From Massilia sp. W12 (GTDB taxonomy: Bacteria > Pseudomonadota > Gammaproteobacteria > Burkholderiales > Burkholderiaceae_D), in the NCBI RefSeq assembly GCF_037300705.1, contig NZ_CP147776.1:3472001-3536000 (forward strand): a stretch of DNA of 64,000 nucleotides, in the 5' to 3' direction. Below, one piece after another: positions 34,786-44,882 of the stretch. Both the position numbers and the translations under genes were made by a program. Under the pieces are notes generated by a model that had not been told where the DNA came from, made no database searches, and worked only from the letters and a program-made list of their open reading frames with translations. Positions within the stretch are counted from its first letter, which is position 1; the number at the start of each line of letters is the position of its first letter.

Positions 34786-37062
34786 ATGTCCCAGAGCAGC
34801 CCGCCGCCAGCCGATACACTTACGGACGACGATTCCGATGATCTCGTCTTTTTGGACGAGATCCAGCCTGCGCCAGGCAGCGCTGCGCTCGTCCACAAGG
34901 TATGGCGCGTGATGATCATCGATGATGATGAAGATGTCCATTCCGCGACCACGTTTGCGCTGGGCAACCTGGAAATGCAAAACCGGCCCCTGGAATTCGT
35001 GCATGCGTTTTCCGCCGCCCAGGCGCGGGAAATGCTGGCGGTGGAGCAGGATATCGCCGTCATCCTGCTCGATGTGGTGATGGAGCAGGAAGACGCCGGC
35101 CTGCAGCTGGTTAAATTTATCCGCCAGGATATCGGCTTAAACGATGTGCGCATTATTCTGCGCACCGGCCAGCCCGGCTACGCGCCGGAAATCGACGCCA
35201 TCCGCGATTACGATATCAACGACTACAAAACCAAGTCTGAACTCACGCGCATCAAGCTGTTTACCACCGTGACTGCCGCCATCCGTTCGTATGAGCAGAT
35301 CCGCGCCATCAGCGCCAGCCGGCGCGGGCTGGATTTGATTGTGCACGCCAGCACCGAATTAATGGCCTTGCACGGCTTACAGGATTTCGCCGCCGGCGTC
35401 ATCATCCAGATTGCCGGTTTGCTGGGTTTAAAGCCGGAAGGTTTGATTTGCGTGCGCGATGATCAGCATGACCGCCACCAGTTGGTGGTGATCGCAGGCG
35501 GCGGCAACTACCGCGCGATGGTCAACCAGCCGGTGCAGCAGCTGGGCAATGCGCATATTGAGCAAGCCCTGCAACACACCATGCAAACGCGGGAAAACAC
35601 CTATCACAGCGACTACACCACCCTGTATTTTGATGGCAAATCAGGGCGTGATTTCGCCGCCTATCTGGATACCGGCAGCCCGCTGTCGGAAATCGACCAG
35701 CGCCTGCTCGAAGTGTTCTGCAGCAATATCTCGGTCGGCCTGGACAATGTGATGCTGGTTTCGCATCTGCATGATTTCGCCTTTTATGATCAACTCTGCA
35801 AGCTGCCCAACCGCACCCGTCTGGTGGAAATTCTGGATGAACTGTTAGGCGGCCAGGACATGCCGGGCGATCCCACCCTGGCCTTGGTCGATATCGATCA
35901 TTTCGCCGAGACCAATGATGCGCTCGGCCATCAATTTGGCGACCAGCTGCTGATTGCCGTCGCCAACCGGCTGCAATCACAACTGGGCGATGTGCTGGCG
36001 GTGGCGCGCGTGGGCGGCGATATTTTCTCTGTGCTGGGCGATGGCAGCCGCGTCAATCCGGAACAGATTCTGGCCTTATTCAATCAGGCTTTCCATATCG
36101 ACGGCCAGGATGTGCAACTCTCGGCCACGGTCGGCCTGGTGCGCTTGAGCGAATATGAAGGCGGCGGCGCGGATGCGCTGAAAGACGCCGATATCGCCTT
36201 AAAGCGCGCCAAGATGCAGCAGCGCGCCGGACATTTCTATTTCTCGCGCTCGATGGGGGTGGAAATCCGCGAACGCGTGCGCATGATGCATGCTTTGCGC
36301 AGCGCATTTGAAAAAACCCAGCTGTATGTGTATTACCAGCCGCAAATCGACTTTCAAACGCGCAGAGTGGCCGGGGCCGAGGCGCTGCTGCGCTGGCAAA
36401 CCGAAGACGGCAAGTTCATTTCCCCCGACCGCTTTATTCCGATTGCCGAATATTCCGGCATGATCATCGATCTGGGCGAATGGGTGATGCGCACCGCCTG
36501 CACCGAACTGGTGCGTTTGCACGCCGCCGGCTTTTCCGATTTCACCATGGCCATCAATGTGTCGCAGGCGCAATTCCGCCACCCCGATTTCCTCGATTCG
36601 CTGCGGCGCGCACTGGCTGACACCAATGCCCCGCCGCATTTTGTCGAATTGGAAATCACCGAATCGATGGCGATGGAAAAACCCGACATGCTGATCCGCA
36701 TGTTGGAGCACATCAAGCAAATCGGCGTCTCGATTGCGATTGACGATTTCGGCACCGGTTTCTCCTCGCTCAGTTATTTGCAAAGGCTGAAGGTGGACAA
36801 GCTCAAGATTGACCGCGCCTTCGTCACGGAAATCACGAGTTCAGCGCGCGGCTCCAGCATTGCCGAGATGATCATTCAATTGGGCCGCAATCTGGGTCTG
36901 AAGGTGATTGCGGAAGGGGTGGAAGATGAAAGACAGGCCAAGATTTTGACCGATCTGGGCTGCCCGCTGGCGCAAGGCTTTTTATTTGCGCGCCCCATGC
37001 CTGCGCATGAGTTGCAAGGCTGGCTCAGCGCCCGCCTTGCCAGCGGGACCGGGGCAAACTGA
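34786..37062 (+). CDS. Response regulator with REC, DUF3369, degenerate GGDEF and EAL domains
   Basis: A 758-residue cytoplasmic regulator. The receiver domain (about 45-165) has the acidic triad IIDDDED and phospho-acceptor Asp96 in ILLDVVM. A DUF3369/GAF-like region (about 185-325) follows, then a GGDEF domain whose active site reads GGDIF (410-414), missing the catalytic Glu, so cyclase activity is unlikely. The EAL domain (about 505-745) is intact: EAL (532-534) in GAEALLRW, DDFGTGFSSLSYL, LKIDRAFV and EGVED. It should therefore degrade c-di-GMP under phosphorylation control. ATG 34786 has GGAG upstream. The neighbouring sensor kinase (37138) follows 75 bases later and is the likely partner. 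Confidence 0.92.
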   Translation: MSQSSPPPADTLTDDDSDDLVFLDEIQPAPGSAALVHKVWRVMIIDDDEDVHSATTFALGNLEMQNRPLEFVHAFSAAQAREMLAVEQDIAVILLDVVMEQEDAGLQLVKFIRQDIGLNDVRIILRTGQPGYAPEIDAIRDYDINDYKTKSELTRIKLFTTVTAAIRSYEQIRAISASRRGLDLIVHASTELMALHGLQDFAAGVIIQIAGLLGLKPEGLICVRDDQHDRHQLVVIAGGGNYRAMVNQPVQQLGNAHIEQALQHTMQTRENTYHSDYTTLYFDGKSGRDFAAYLDTGSPLSEIDQRLLEVFCSNISVGLDNVMLVSHLHDFAFYDQLCKLPNRTRLVEILDELLGGQDMPGDPTLALVDIDHFAETNDALGHQFGDQLLIAVANRLQSQLGDVLAVARVGGDIFSVLGDGSRVNPEQILALFNQAFHIDGQDVQLSATVGLVRLSEYEGGGADALKDADIALKRAKMQQRAGHFYFSRSMGVEIRERVRMMHALRSAFEKTQLYVYYQPQIDFQTRRVAGAEALLRWQTEDGKFISPDRFIPIAEYSGMIIDLGEWVMRTACTELVRLHAAGFSDFTMAINVSQAQFRHPDFLDSLRRALADTNAPPHFVELEITESMAMEKPDMLIRMLEHIKQIGVSIAIDDFGTGFSSLSYLQRLKVDKLKIDRAFVTEITSSARGSSIAEMIIQLGRNLGLKVIAEGVEDERQAKILTDLGCPLAQGFLFARPMPAHELQGWLSARLASGTGAN

Positions 37063-37137
37063 TAAAAAGAACAAGGGCTTGCAGCGGCGTCGCCAAACGC
37101 CCGCAGGCCGGCCAGAAATCCAAGCCGGAGGCGCCAG

Positions 37138-40100
37138 ATGAGGGGCTTTACATCAGGCAACCTGACAATTCGGCGGGCTGTGATGCTTGCTGTGATTGCC
37201 GGTTTGCTCTTGCCTGCGATACTGGTGACAGGGTATTCCTGGCTCAAACGCTACGATGAGGATGTGCATAAGCGCACCCGCGAATTGCTGCAACAGCATG
37301 CCGAAGTGCTGGCCAGCAGCATGCAAGAAGCGCTGTGGAATGTTGACCGCGAAAGCGGCAATACCCTGGTGGACTCGATGATGCGCAATGAAGACATTGT
37401 GATGATCGAGGTGCGCGACAATAATCTGGGCTTGTTTGTCAAACGCGACATCCCGGCGCGCCGCCAGGGCTTGAGTTTGAGCCTTGAGCGCAAGGTGCAA
37501 TATCGCAAGACCGATATCGGCTGGCTGCGTCTTGAAGTGTCCTCCAGCCGGCAGCGTCAAATCATCCAGGAAAACCTGCGCGAATATCTGATTGCGCTGG
37601 CGGCGCAAGTCACGCTGGCGCTGATTCTGATTCTGGTCTTGCTGGATCAACGTCTGGTGCGCCCCTTGCGCCGGCTGGCGAAAAACGCCGAAACCCTGGC
37701 TTCCGGCCAGCTTGACGCCTCCTTCACCTGGAAACGGCTGGATGAAATCGGCCACCTCGGGCAACAGCTGGAACACACCCGGATTGCCTTGCAAAACCTG
37801 TTTGGCGTGCTGGAACAGAAAAACGCCCAGCTCGAAGACGATCTGGAAAAGCGCAAACAGGTTGAACTCGAATTGCGTGAGCGTGAAGCGCGCATCCGCG
37901 CCCTGGTCGAACAGTCGCCCATCGCCATCATTGAATGGGATATGGATTTTTGCGTGGTGGAATGGAATGCCGCCGCCGAACGTATTTTCGGCCATACCCG
38001 GCAACAGGCGCTGGGCCGGCACGCCAGCTTCATCGTGCCCAAGGCTTCGCGCGCCGCCGGCGACACCATTTTCCAGGAAGCCAGCACCAGCACGAATGTG
38101 GTCTCGGGCGTGAACCAAAACCTGCGCGCCGACGGCAAAATCATTTATTGCCTGTGGAATAACAGCCATATCGCCAACGCCAGCGGCCGCACTGGCCGCC
38201 TGCTATCGATGGCGCAGGACATCACCGAACAGCGCCGCGCGGAAGAGGCGCGCCATTGGTCTGAAGCGAAATTCGCCGGGGCCTTCCAGTGCTACCCGGA
38301 TCCGGTGGCGATTTTGCGCCTGCACGATGGTTTGCTGCTGGACATGAATCAGGCTTTTGTTAAAGTCTGCGGCCTGGAGCGGGCTGAATTATTGGAACGC
38401 GATCCGCGCAGCCTGGGCTTATGGCCGGCCAGCCAGCAAAGCGCATTGGTGGAGAAGGTGCAGACCTACAGCGGGGTGCATGATCTGCCCTGGGAATTGC
38501 AAACCGCCACGGGCGAAAAACGCAGCTGCCTGCTCAACGCCACCCTGTTCCATGTCGGCGCTGAAGCGTTTTTGCTGGCGGTGATCCGCGATGTCACCGT
38601 GCAGCTGCGCTTTGAAGCGCAAAAAGCCGAGGCAGACCGCGCCTTGCTGCGCTTAGCGCAAGGCACGCAAGGGGCCGGCGCGCAGTTTTTCCAATCGCTG
38701 TTGGAAGATCTGGCCGCCGCACTGGGCGTGGCGTATGCCGAATTGCGTCTGCTCGATGACAGCGGCGCCGTCTTGCACAGCATGGCGCGGCATGGCTTAG
38801 AGGAAGCGCCGGCATCGCATGATTGGCGCGGCGCGCCGGCGCAAGAAGTCTTGCAACGCGGTTTGTGCGTGTATGCCGATCAGGTTCAGGCCCTGTTCCC
38901 GGACGACGCCAGTTTGTGCGCGCTGCAGGTCAAGAGCTATGCCGGCGCGCCGCTGAAAAACGCGCAGGGACAGGTCATCGGCCTGCTCGCAATCAGCCAT
39001 ACGGCGGCCTTGCACCATGCCGCGCTGGTGCGCTCCTTATTGCCGGTATTTGCTGAGCGCGCCGCCGCCGAAATCGAGCGCATGCGCAGCGAAGAAGCCT
39101 TGCGCGAGCGGGAGCGCAGCTTCTCCACGATTTTCCATTCCTCGCCGGTGGCGATGAGCGTGATTGCGGTCAACAATGGTTTCTTCATCCGCGATATCAA
39201 TGGCGCGTTTGAAAAATTATTGGGCCTGGCGCGCGAACACACCGTCAGCCATGAAATTTTGGCCTTGCCGATCTTCAGCACACCCGCCGACCGCCAGGCG
39301 CTGGAAGCCATGCTGCAGGCGCAAGACAGCGAGCCGCAACACGAAATCTGGCTGCAGCGCGCCAGCGGCGAAGCGATTTTCGTGCAGATCTCACAAAATT
39401 CCTTCAGCCTGAATAATGATCAGTATGTGACGGTGGCGTTTGAAGACATTACTGAAAACTTTAACAATGAGCTGGCGATTCATGATTTGAATGTAAATCT
39501 GGAACACCGCGTGGTGGAGCGCACCGATGAATTGCAGCGCGCCAACCGCGAGCTGGCCAGCACCCTGGAAACCTTGAGCCGCGCGCAGGAAGACTTGGTG
39601 CGCAGTGAAAAACTGGCCGCGCTGGGTTCCCTGGTGGCCGGGATTGCGCATGAATTGAATACGCCGATTGGCAACAGCCTGATGGTGGCTTCGACGCTGG
39701 TGGACCAGACACGCGATTTCCGCAGCGCCAGCGCGCAAGGTTTGAAACGCTCGATTCTGGAAGCTTATGTGCAAGACGCCAGCAAAGCCGGCGACATCCT
39801 GGTGCGCAATCTGCACCGCGCGGCGGATTTGGTGACCAGCTTTAAACAGGTGGCGATTGATCAAACCAGTTCCAAGCGGCGTCCCTTTGTGCTGTCGGAA
39901 GTGGTGGGGGAAATTCTGCTGACCCTGTATCCGGCCATCAAAAAAACCGCGTATGTGGTGGAACAGGAATTTGAAGACAATCTGGCGATGGATTCCTACC
40001 CCGGCCCCTTGGGACAGGTGCTGACCAATTTGATCAATAACGCCTTGATTCACGGCTTTGACGGGCGCGAAAACGGCAAGATCGTGATTCGCGGACGCGC

Positions 40101-40443
40101 CCTGCCGGAAGACTGGATCGAACTCAGTCTGACCGATGATGGCGTCGGCATCCCGCAGGAAAACTTAAAGCGCATCTACGACCCGTTTTTCACCACCAAA
40201 CTGGGGGCGGGCGGCTCCGGGCTTGGCTTGAATATCACACATAATATTGTCACCGGCCTGCTGGGCGGCAAAATCGCGGTGCACAGTGAAGTCGGCGTCG
40301 GCACTGTGTTCACACTCAGCCTGCCGTGCAATGCGCCGCATAGTCAGCATGATGAAAAACCCTTGCACCCGGAAGACGTGGCAAGGGCGCGCGCGGCGCA
40401 TGCGGCAGCTGTAGAATCATCGAATCCTGCTGAGGCTGAGTGA
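37138..40443 (+). CDS. Membrane sensor histidine kinase with HAMP, multiple PAS and GAF domains
   Basis: A 1,101-residue kinase. TM1 about 14-34, a periplasmic region of about 110 residues, TM2 about 148-168, HAMP about 170-225 and a coiled coil. PAS domains lie at about 255-375 and 385-500, a GAF-like domain at about 520-660 and a third PAS at about 665-780. A HisKA-like domain has the H box in VAGIAHELNTPIGN (His838). The HATPase has NLINNALIHGF, DDGVGIP and GSGLGLNI. No receiver domain is attached. GGAGG precedes the ATG. By adjacency it probably phosphorylates the REC-EAL protein upstream and so sets c-di-GMP breakdown. Signal unknown. Confidence 0.92.
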   Translation: MRGFTSGNLTIRRAVMLAVIAGLLLPAILVTGYSWLKRYDEDVHKRTRELLQQHAEVLASSMQEALWNVDRESGNTLVDSMMRNEDIVMIEVRDNNLGLFVKRDIPARRQGLSLSLERKVQYRKTDIGWLRLEVSSSRQRQIIQENLREYLIALAAQVTLALILILVLLDQRLVRPLRRLAKNAETLASGQLDASFTWKRLDEIGHLGQQLEHTRIALQNLFGVLEQKNAQLEDDLEKRKQVELELREREARIRALVEQSPIAIIEWDMDFCVVEWNAAAERIFGHTRQQALGRHASFIVPKASRAAGDTIFQEASTSTNVVSGVNQNLRADGKIIYCLWNNSHIANASGRTGRLLSMAQDITEQRRAEEARHWSEAKFAGAFQCYPDPVAILRLHDGLLLDMNQAFVKVCGLERAELLERDPRSLGLWPASQQSALVEKVQTYSGVHDLPWELQTATGEKRSCLLNATLFHVGAEAFLLAVIRDVTVQLRFEAQKAEADRALLRLAQGTQGAGAQFFQSLLEDLAAALGVAYAELRLLDDSGAVLHSMARHGLEEAPASHDWRGAPAQEVLQRGLCVYADQVQALFPDDASLCALQVKSYAGAPLKNAQGQVIGLLAISHTAALHHAALVRSLLPVFAERAAAEIERMRSEEALRERERSFSTIFHSSPVAMSVIAVNNGFFIRDINGAFEKLLGLAREHTVSHEILALPIFSTPADRQALEAMLQAQDSEPQHEIWLQRASGEAIFVQISQNSFSLNNDQYVTVAFEDITENFNNELAIHDLNVNLEHRVVERTDELQRANRELASTLETLSRAQEDLVRSEKLAALGSLVAGIAHELNTPIGNSLMVASTLVDQTRDFRSASAQGLKRSILEAYVQDASKAGDILVRNLHRAADLVTSFKQVAIDQTSSKRRPFVLSEVVGEILLTLYPAIKKTAYVVEQEFEDNLAMDSYPGPLGQVLTNLINNALIHGFDGRENGKIVIRGRALPEDWIELSLTDDGVGIPQENLKRIYDPFFTTKLGAGGSGLGLNITHNIVTGLLGGKIAVHSEVGVGTVFTLSLPCNAPHSQHDEKPLHPEDVARARAAHAAAVESSNPAEAE

Positions 40444-40834
40444 AACAACGCGCAGCCCCCTCCCCTGCGGCCCTGCGGCCCTGCGGCGGCGTATTTACAG
40501 CACAACCTGGTCTTTCAAGCAGCGCAAATGCTTGCGCCGGCAGCCGCTAAGACATGTGGAAAACGGCATGGGAGAAACGGCATGAAAGCGCAATCTGCCT
40601 TCATAGGCAAGGGCAGTCTGGCCGGAATCAGTCATACAAGCCGGCCCATGGTTTTATCGGAGAAATTTAAGCGCATGCGGGATCGCGGGAATGTGCTTGC
40701 GGCTTTGCAGTCACAATCGATCCGGCTGACACAGCTCAGCCCGTATTTTCCTCTGCATAGCGTAAGTCCGCCTGCAGCGGCGCCGTTTGGCGCGCCACAC
40801 AAGGCAGGCGCAATTGCTGTCGCACTGAATAAAC
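40444..40834. other. Convergent gap between the sensor kinase and MCP genes
   Basis: 391 bases. They hold a three-copy 8-bp tandem repeat (40463-40486) and a doubtful open frame from ATG 40582 that has GGGAGAA upstream but runs 53 bases into the convergent MCP gene and resembles nothing I know. No clear terminator for either gene was found. Confidence 0.4.
40463..40486. repeat. 8-bp tandem repeat, three copies
   Basis: CCCTGCGG occurs three times back to back, starting 20 bases after the kinase stop codon. It lies in non-coding DNA and may vary in copy number between strains. Confidence 0.8.
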
Positions 40835-43243
40835 TTAATAGCGGCTCAGCCTCGGTGCTTGCGCCGCGCCTTGCCAAGTGCTTTTGAAGAAAGCAATATT
40901 CTCCAGCAATTGCCTGGACTGACTGAGCAATTCTTCACTGGTGGACGCCAGCTGTTCCGAAGCGGCGGCATTTTGCTGGGCGGTGTTGCTGAGCTGATCC
41001 AAGGTGCGGTTAATTTGCCCGACCGAGCTGTTTTGGGTGTTGCCGACATCTGCGATTTCTTTCACCAGCGCTGAAGTTTCGTGCACGCCGGGCACAATCA
41101 GCTTGAGCAAATTGCCTGCGCTGACGGCGGTATTGACGCTGTTTTGCGCCAGCTTGCCAATTTCCTGGGCCGCCATCTGGCTGCGTTCGGCCAATTTGCG
41201 CACCTCGCTGGCCACCACGGCAAAGCCCTTGCCGTATTCACCGGCGCGCGCGGCTTCAATCGCGGCATTCAAGGCCAGTAAATTGGTCTGATAGGCAATA
41301 TCATCGACAAAGGAAATTTTGGCGGCGACTTGCTGCATCGCGCTGAGCGTCTCTGTCACCGCCTTGCCGCCTTCCACCGCATTATTGCTGGCGGTGGTTG
41401 CAATCGAAAAGGTGATATTGGCGTTTTCATTATTTTTATCAATCGATTCTGAGATAACCCCGATAGAGGTCAAGGTATCGACCACCGCCCTGGCCTGCTG
41501 ATTGGCGGCTTCGGACAAAGCGCTGGAGGTGGCGTTGACCTGACTCGCGGCATCATTGAGCGCATCCGCCGTCATGCGCACGTCGGCAAGCACGCGGGCT
41601 AAATTTTCAGCGGTGCTGTTGGCGCTGTCCCGCACCTGGCCAAACGAACCGCCATAACGATACGTGATGCGCTGACTTAAATCGCCATCGGCAAAAGCGC
41701 GCAATACGGTTTCAATCGCCAGCAAACCCTGTTCGCTGGTTTGCAGTAATTGATTCATGGCGGTGGCCAGATTCAGGAAAAAGCCGGACTTGCCTTGCAA
41801 AGCCAAACGCTGGGTGAATTCGCCGGCTGCGGCGGCGGCCACAATCGCGGCGATTTCCTCTTCGACCCCGACCTCTGCAGTGCGGTTATTGAGTTCGAGC
41901 ACGCTGCCCACCCGCACGCCCAGGGAATTGACGATAGGCGTCAAAATCATCGAAAAATGCAAGCTGCCGATTTGCAAACTGCTGCTGACAGACTGCGTGA
42001 TTTCTTTCAAGAGCGCGGCCTGCTGCCGGGGTTCAGGATGGAAGCGGCTGATATCCTGTCCCTCTGCCCGGGCCGGATCAAAGCCTGGCAGATACTGGCG
42101 CAGCTCGGCCAGATTTTGCCGCAACATTTCCTGCGCGGCTTGATTCGCATACACAATTTGATTGTCCGCATCCGCGATGATGACATTCGTGCTGCATTTA
42201 TCCAGTGCATTCTTGATGCGGACATTGATCACCGCCGCTTCCGCCGCTTCCGCCAATTTATGCCGGGCTTCACGCGCAGTTTCTGTGACCTGCCGTTTCA
42301 AGCCCGGCAGTTCTTCCATTTCACTGGCGAAATTGCCTTGCGCATATTCGCGGATCAGGCTGACCAGACGGAATTGCACATCCAGATGGGCTTTGACCAA
42401 TAGATTAATCGATTCCGCCATCACGCCATAACTGCCGGGCAAGGCATGCACCGGCATCAAAGCGTCAATCGCCCCGGCCTGATGCTGCTGCGCCATGGTG
42501 GACTGGGCCTGCTGAAAATCCAACAGAACTTCCTGCATTTTCCGGGTCTCGGCCAATAAGCTGCTCTCATCTCCTGCACGGGTTTGAATATTGCTGGTGA
42601 AATCGCCAGCCGCCACTCTTTGCACCACTTTCAAGACCGCTTTCGGATCGCCGCCCAGACTTCTTTGCAAAGAGCGCAGCAGCAAAGCGCCAGCAATCGC
42701 TGAGGCGGCGGCAAACAGAATCGCGCCGGCAATCAATACTTCCAGCACATCCTGAATTTTCTGCCGGCTGACGACCTTGGCCTGTCTGGCGATTTTTTGC
42801 GCGGTGCGCACTTGTTCCGCCACCTCGCCGGATAGTTTGCCAAAGGCCAGTACGGTTTCTTCGTTTTCCACGCTGGGGCGTTTTTGCTGCAGAATTTTGC
42901 TGATCAAGGCTTGCTGCGCCGGCCAGTTTTGCGCTGTTTTTTCCAATTCTGGCAGCGCTTTGCGCGCTGCCGGCAGCAGGCGCTCGATATCTTTCAGCGC
43001 GGCGGCCGTGCTTTCGCGGGAGGATTTTGAACCTTCGGTGAGGATGATTTCGCCAACGCCGCGCAAGCTGGCGTCAAGCGCGGCGCTGACTTCTTCCGCC
43101 AGATTGGCGTTGTCCAGGGCCAGATTGGCGCGCTGAAAACCATTGACCCCGAGAAAGCTGAGCAGCAAGCCGATGATGACTAAGATGATGACGCCAAACT
43201 TTACCTGCCCTGCCAGGGTCTCTATCGCAAACGATTTCAGCAT
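40835..43243 (-). CDS. Methyl-accepting chemotaxis protein with PAS domain
   Basis: An 802-residue transducer. TM1 about 16-36, a periplasmic four-helix-type sensor (about 37-168) and TM2 about 169-192 precede a HAMP (about 193-245). Further HAMP-like/PAS modules (PAS about 345-460) follow. The C-terminal signalling domain carries the invariant hairpin tip [21 protein letters not shown]. It ends LSRY, so it lacks the CheR/CheB-binding pentapeptide, meaning adaptation would need other receptors. The periplasmic part has the spacing of four-helix-bundle sensors for small molecules. No che genes are nearby. Ligand unknown. Confidence 0.93.
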   Translation of the reverse strand: MLKSFAIETLAGQVKFGVIILVIIGLLLSFLGVNGFQRANLALDNANLAEEVSAALDASLRGVGEIILTEGSKSSRESTAAALKDIERLLPAARKALPELEKTAQNWPAQQALISKILQQKRPSVENEETVLAFGKLSGEVAEQVRTAQKIARQAKVVSRQKIQDVLEVLIAGAILFAAASAIAGALLLRSLQRSLGGDPKAVLKVVQRVAAGDFTSNIQTRAGDESSLLAETRKMQEVLLDFQQAQSTMAQQHQAGAIDALMPVHALPGSYGVMAESINLLVKAHLDVQFRLVSLIREYAQGNFASEMEELPGLKRQVTETAREARHKLAEAAEAAVINVRIKNALDKCSTNVIIADADNQIVYANQAAQEMLRQNLAELRQYLPGFDPARAEGQDISRFHPEPRQQAALLKEITQSVSSSLQIGSLHFSMILTPIVNSLGVRVGSVLELNNRTAEVGVEEEIAAIVAAAAAGEFTQRLALQGKSGFFLNLATAMNQLLQTSEQGLLAIETVLRAFADGDLSQRITYRYGGSFGQVRDSANSTAENLARVLADVRMTADALNDAASQVNATSSALSEAANQQARAVVDTLTSIGVISESIDKNNENANITFSIATTASNNAVEGGKAVTETLSAMQQVAAKISFVDDIAYQTNLLALNAAIEAARAGEYGKGFAVVASEVRKLAERSQMAAQEIGKLAQNSVNTAVSAGNLLKLIVPGVHETSALVKEIADVGNTQNSSVGQINRTLDQLSNTAQQNAAASEQLASTSEELLSQSRQLLENIAFFKSTWQGAAQAPRLSRY

Positions 43244-43599
43244 TTCAGCTCCATGGTCATGGTGGAAACTGGAAAAACATGTGCGGGATGTTGCACGGCT
43301 CCAATTGTGCCGACATCCAGCGCCGGGAGCCTGTCGGACTTAGAAAAAATTTACTGTAAAACCAGCAGAACGGGCCATATTTCACCGTCTTTTTGCTCAA
43401 AGTCGATGCTATTAACGCTGCAAAGTCGGCAAAATCTATCTTCGCCCTGCTGTTTTTTCGCTGCGATTCTCTAAGCCCGACAGGCTCCCAGGTTTTTTCA
43501 GGGCAGCCTTGGCGCTGCCCTATAGTGTGAAAGCATCACAAATCAAAGCAAGTGTTGATCCAGCGGATGCATACATGCACTACGTTTTATGTGCTCGTT
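43244..43599. other. Intergenic region upstream of the MCP gene
   Basis: 356 bases between two minus-strand genes, so it must carry the MCP promoter and the end of whatever lies upstream. A perfect 7-bp hairpin (GGGCAGC at 43501-43507, GCTGCCC at 43514-43520, 6-nt loop) is present without a T-run on either side. I looked for a FliA-type promoter before the MCP and found no convincing match. Confidence 0.4.
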
Positions 43600-44052
43600 T
43601 TAGCGTTCAACCGGATAGTTTTTGGCTGTCCACTCCGCAAATCCGCCGCGCATATACATCACGTTGGTATAACCTTGCTTGATTGACAGAACTGCAGCCT
43701 TATACGATTTCCAACCGGTCGGGCCATCGCTGTAAAACACAATTTTGCTGGCTTTGTCGGCTGGCATTTTGCTGAAATCAAATTGATCCTGCGCCGCATC
43801 GAAATTTTCCACCTTCTCGCTTTTTTCCTTGTAGGCAATGGCAACTGCGCCGGGCACATGACCTTTGCCGAAATTGAGGGTGCTGCGGGTGTCAATGAAA
43901 CTTGCGCCTTTGCTCTTGGCCAAGGCTTGGCCTTCGTCCACAGTAATGACTTTACCGCCTTTGAGTGTGCTCGGAGTGGGCGGCGCGTCATCAGCGCAGG
44001 CCAGTGCGGACAGACTGAACAGGCAGGCGGCGAGCAGGTTGCGTTGTAACAT
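43600..44052 (-). CDS. Secreted rhodanese-like protein lacking the catalytic cysteine
   Basis: A 150-residue protein with a signal peptide (about 1-20, ending ALACA) and one rhodanese domain (CDC25-like fold). Landmarks are FIDTRSTLNFGKGHVPGAVA and the C-terminal MYMRGGFAEWTAKNYPV. The active-site loop reads VFYSDGPTGWKS, with Ser108 where active rhodaneses have Cys, so sulfur transfer is unlikely. Non-catalytic rhodanese domains usually bind partners or ligands. It could instead be a lipoprotein-like or periplasmic binding module, though no lipobox is clear. Upstream of the MCP gene in the same direction, but 356 bases apart. Confidence 0.85.
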   Translation of the reverse strand: MLQRNLLAACLFSLSALACADDAPPTPSTLKGGKVITVDEGQALAKSKGASFIDTRSTLNFGKGHVPGAVAIAYKEKSEKVENFDAAQDQFDFSKMPADKASKIVFYSDGPTGWKSYKAAVLSIKQGYTNVMYMRGGFAEWTAKNYPVER

Positions 44053-44320
44053 GAATGTTCTCCTCGTGAAGTGGGGGAAGTGTCAAGCGGATGCGAAAAT
44101 GCTTCCAGGCAGGCGAGTCAAACCTTGGATCGGAATGGTTGCAGCTGAGCCTATAGGCGAATGTCAGTATTGTCTGTCGCACAAGTAAGCGGGCAGACCA
44201 AAATGCAAGCAGGGACATCGCGGCGTTCATGTAACTGCACGCTTCATTTTACACAGCCGGCTTGAATTGTGTGGATTAATTGTGCTTACAATGCAGGCGT
44301 GATGCCTGCCGCGCCACACA

Positions 44321-44794
44321 TCAAACCAGGCGCCGCGCCTCACACATAAAGCAGCCATAGCGCGCATTGTGAATTTGCACATAAGCAATCTCAACCCGGG
44401 CCAGCCATGCATGCAATACGCCGGCAAAATCAGTACCCGCCGTCACATCAGCGCATTGCATGCTGCCGCTGGCGTCGTATGCCCGCAGGGAAAGCAAGCG
44501 CCGGCTGAGGCAATCCGGCACGGTGTCCGGCGCCAACTGCGCCTGTTGTGCGCCGCGCATCACAAAAATCGGCCCGCTGGCGCGATAGGGCGAATCGCAA
44601 GCATGGTGCGGGTAATGCAGCAGCAACACCTCACTGCCGATGGGCGCATCAGTCAGACTGACGCGGCAGGGATAGCTGTGTTCTTCCTCAACCTTGATAC
44701 GGCGCATCTGCTGCGCCATCAATTCGGCATCGCTGAGCGCAAACAAAGGGGCAAAGTGTGCGGCAGACAGGGCATGGAGTTGAAAAGCGGACAT
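44321..44794 (-). CDS. DUF1203-family protein
   Basis: A 157-residue cytoplasmic protein. The conserved block PCRVSLTDAPIGSEVLLLHY, followed by SPYRASGPIFV, is the DUF1203 signature; the function of this family is unknown. The start MSAFQLHALSAAHF (44794) is chosen because the family begins close to this point; the upstream extension to 44869 is low-quality. It lies 88 bases after the nucleotidyltransferase-like gene. Confidence 0.82.
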   Translation of the reverse strand: MSAFQLHALSAAHFAPLFALSDAELMAQQMRRIKVEEEHSYPCRVSLTDAPIGSEVLLLHYPHHACDSPYRASGPIFVMRGAQQAQLAPDTVPDCLSRRLLSLRAYDASGSMQCADVTAGTDFAGVLHAWLARVEIAYVQIHNARYGCFMCEARRLV

Positions 44795-44882
44795 GATGTG
44801 GATGCAAAAATTGAAAAATCCAGTGTGACAGCAAGCGCGCGCTCTGTCTGGCTGAAATCGGACATGCAAACCCTGGGCCGCT

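Noticed and set aside
40582-40887. Hypothetical 101-residue gene with GGGAGAA ribosome site in the kinase-MCP gap
   Set aside because: It runs 53 bases into the convergent MCP gene, resembles no known protein and has no promoter or terminator; evidence is too thin.
43244-43599. FliA-type (sigma28) promoter for the MCP gene
   Set aside because: No close match to TAAAG-N11-GCCGATAA was found on the relevant strand.
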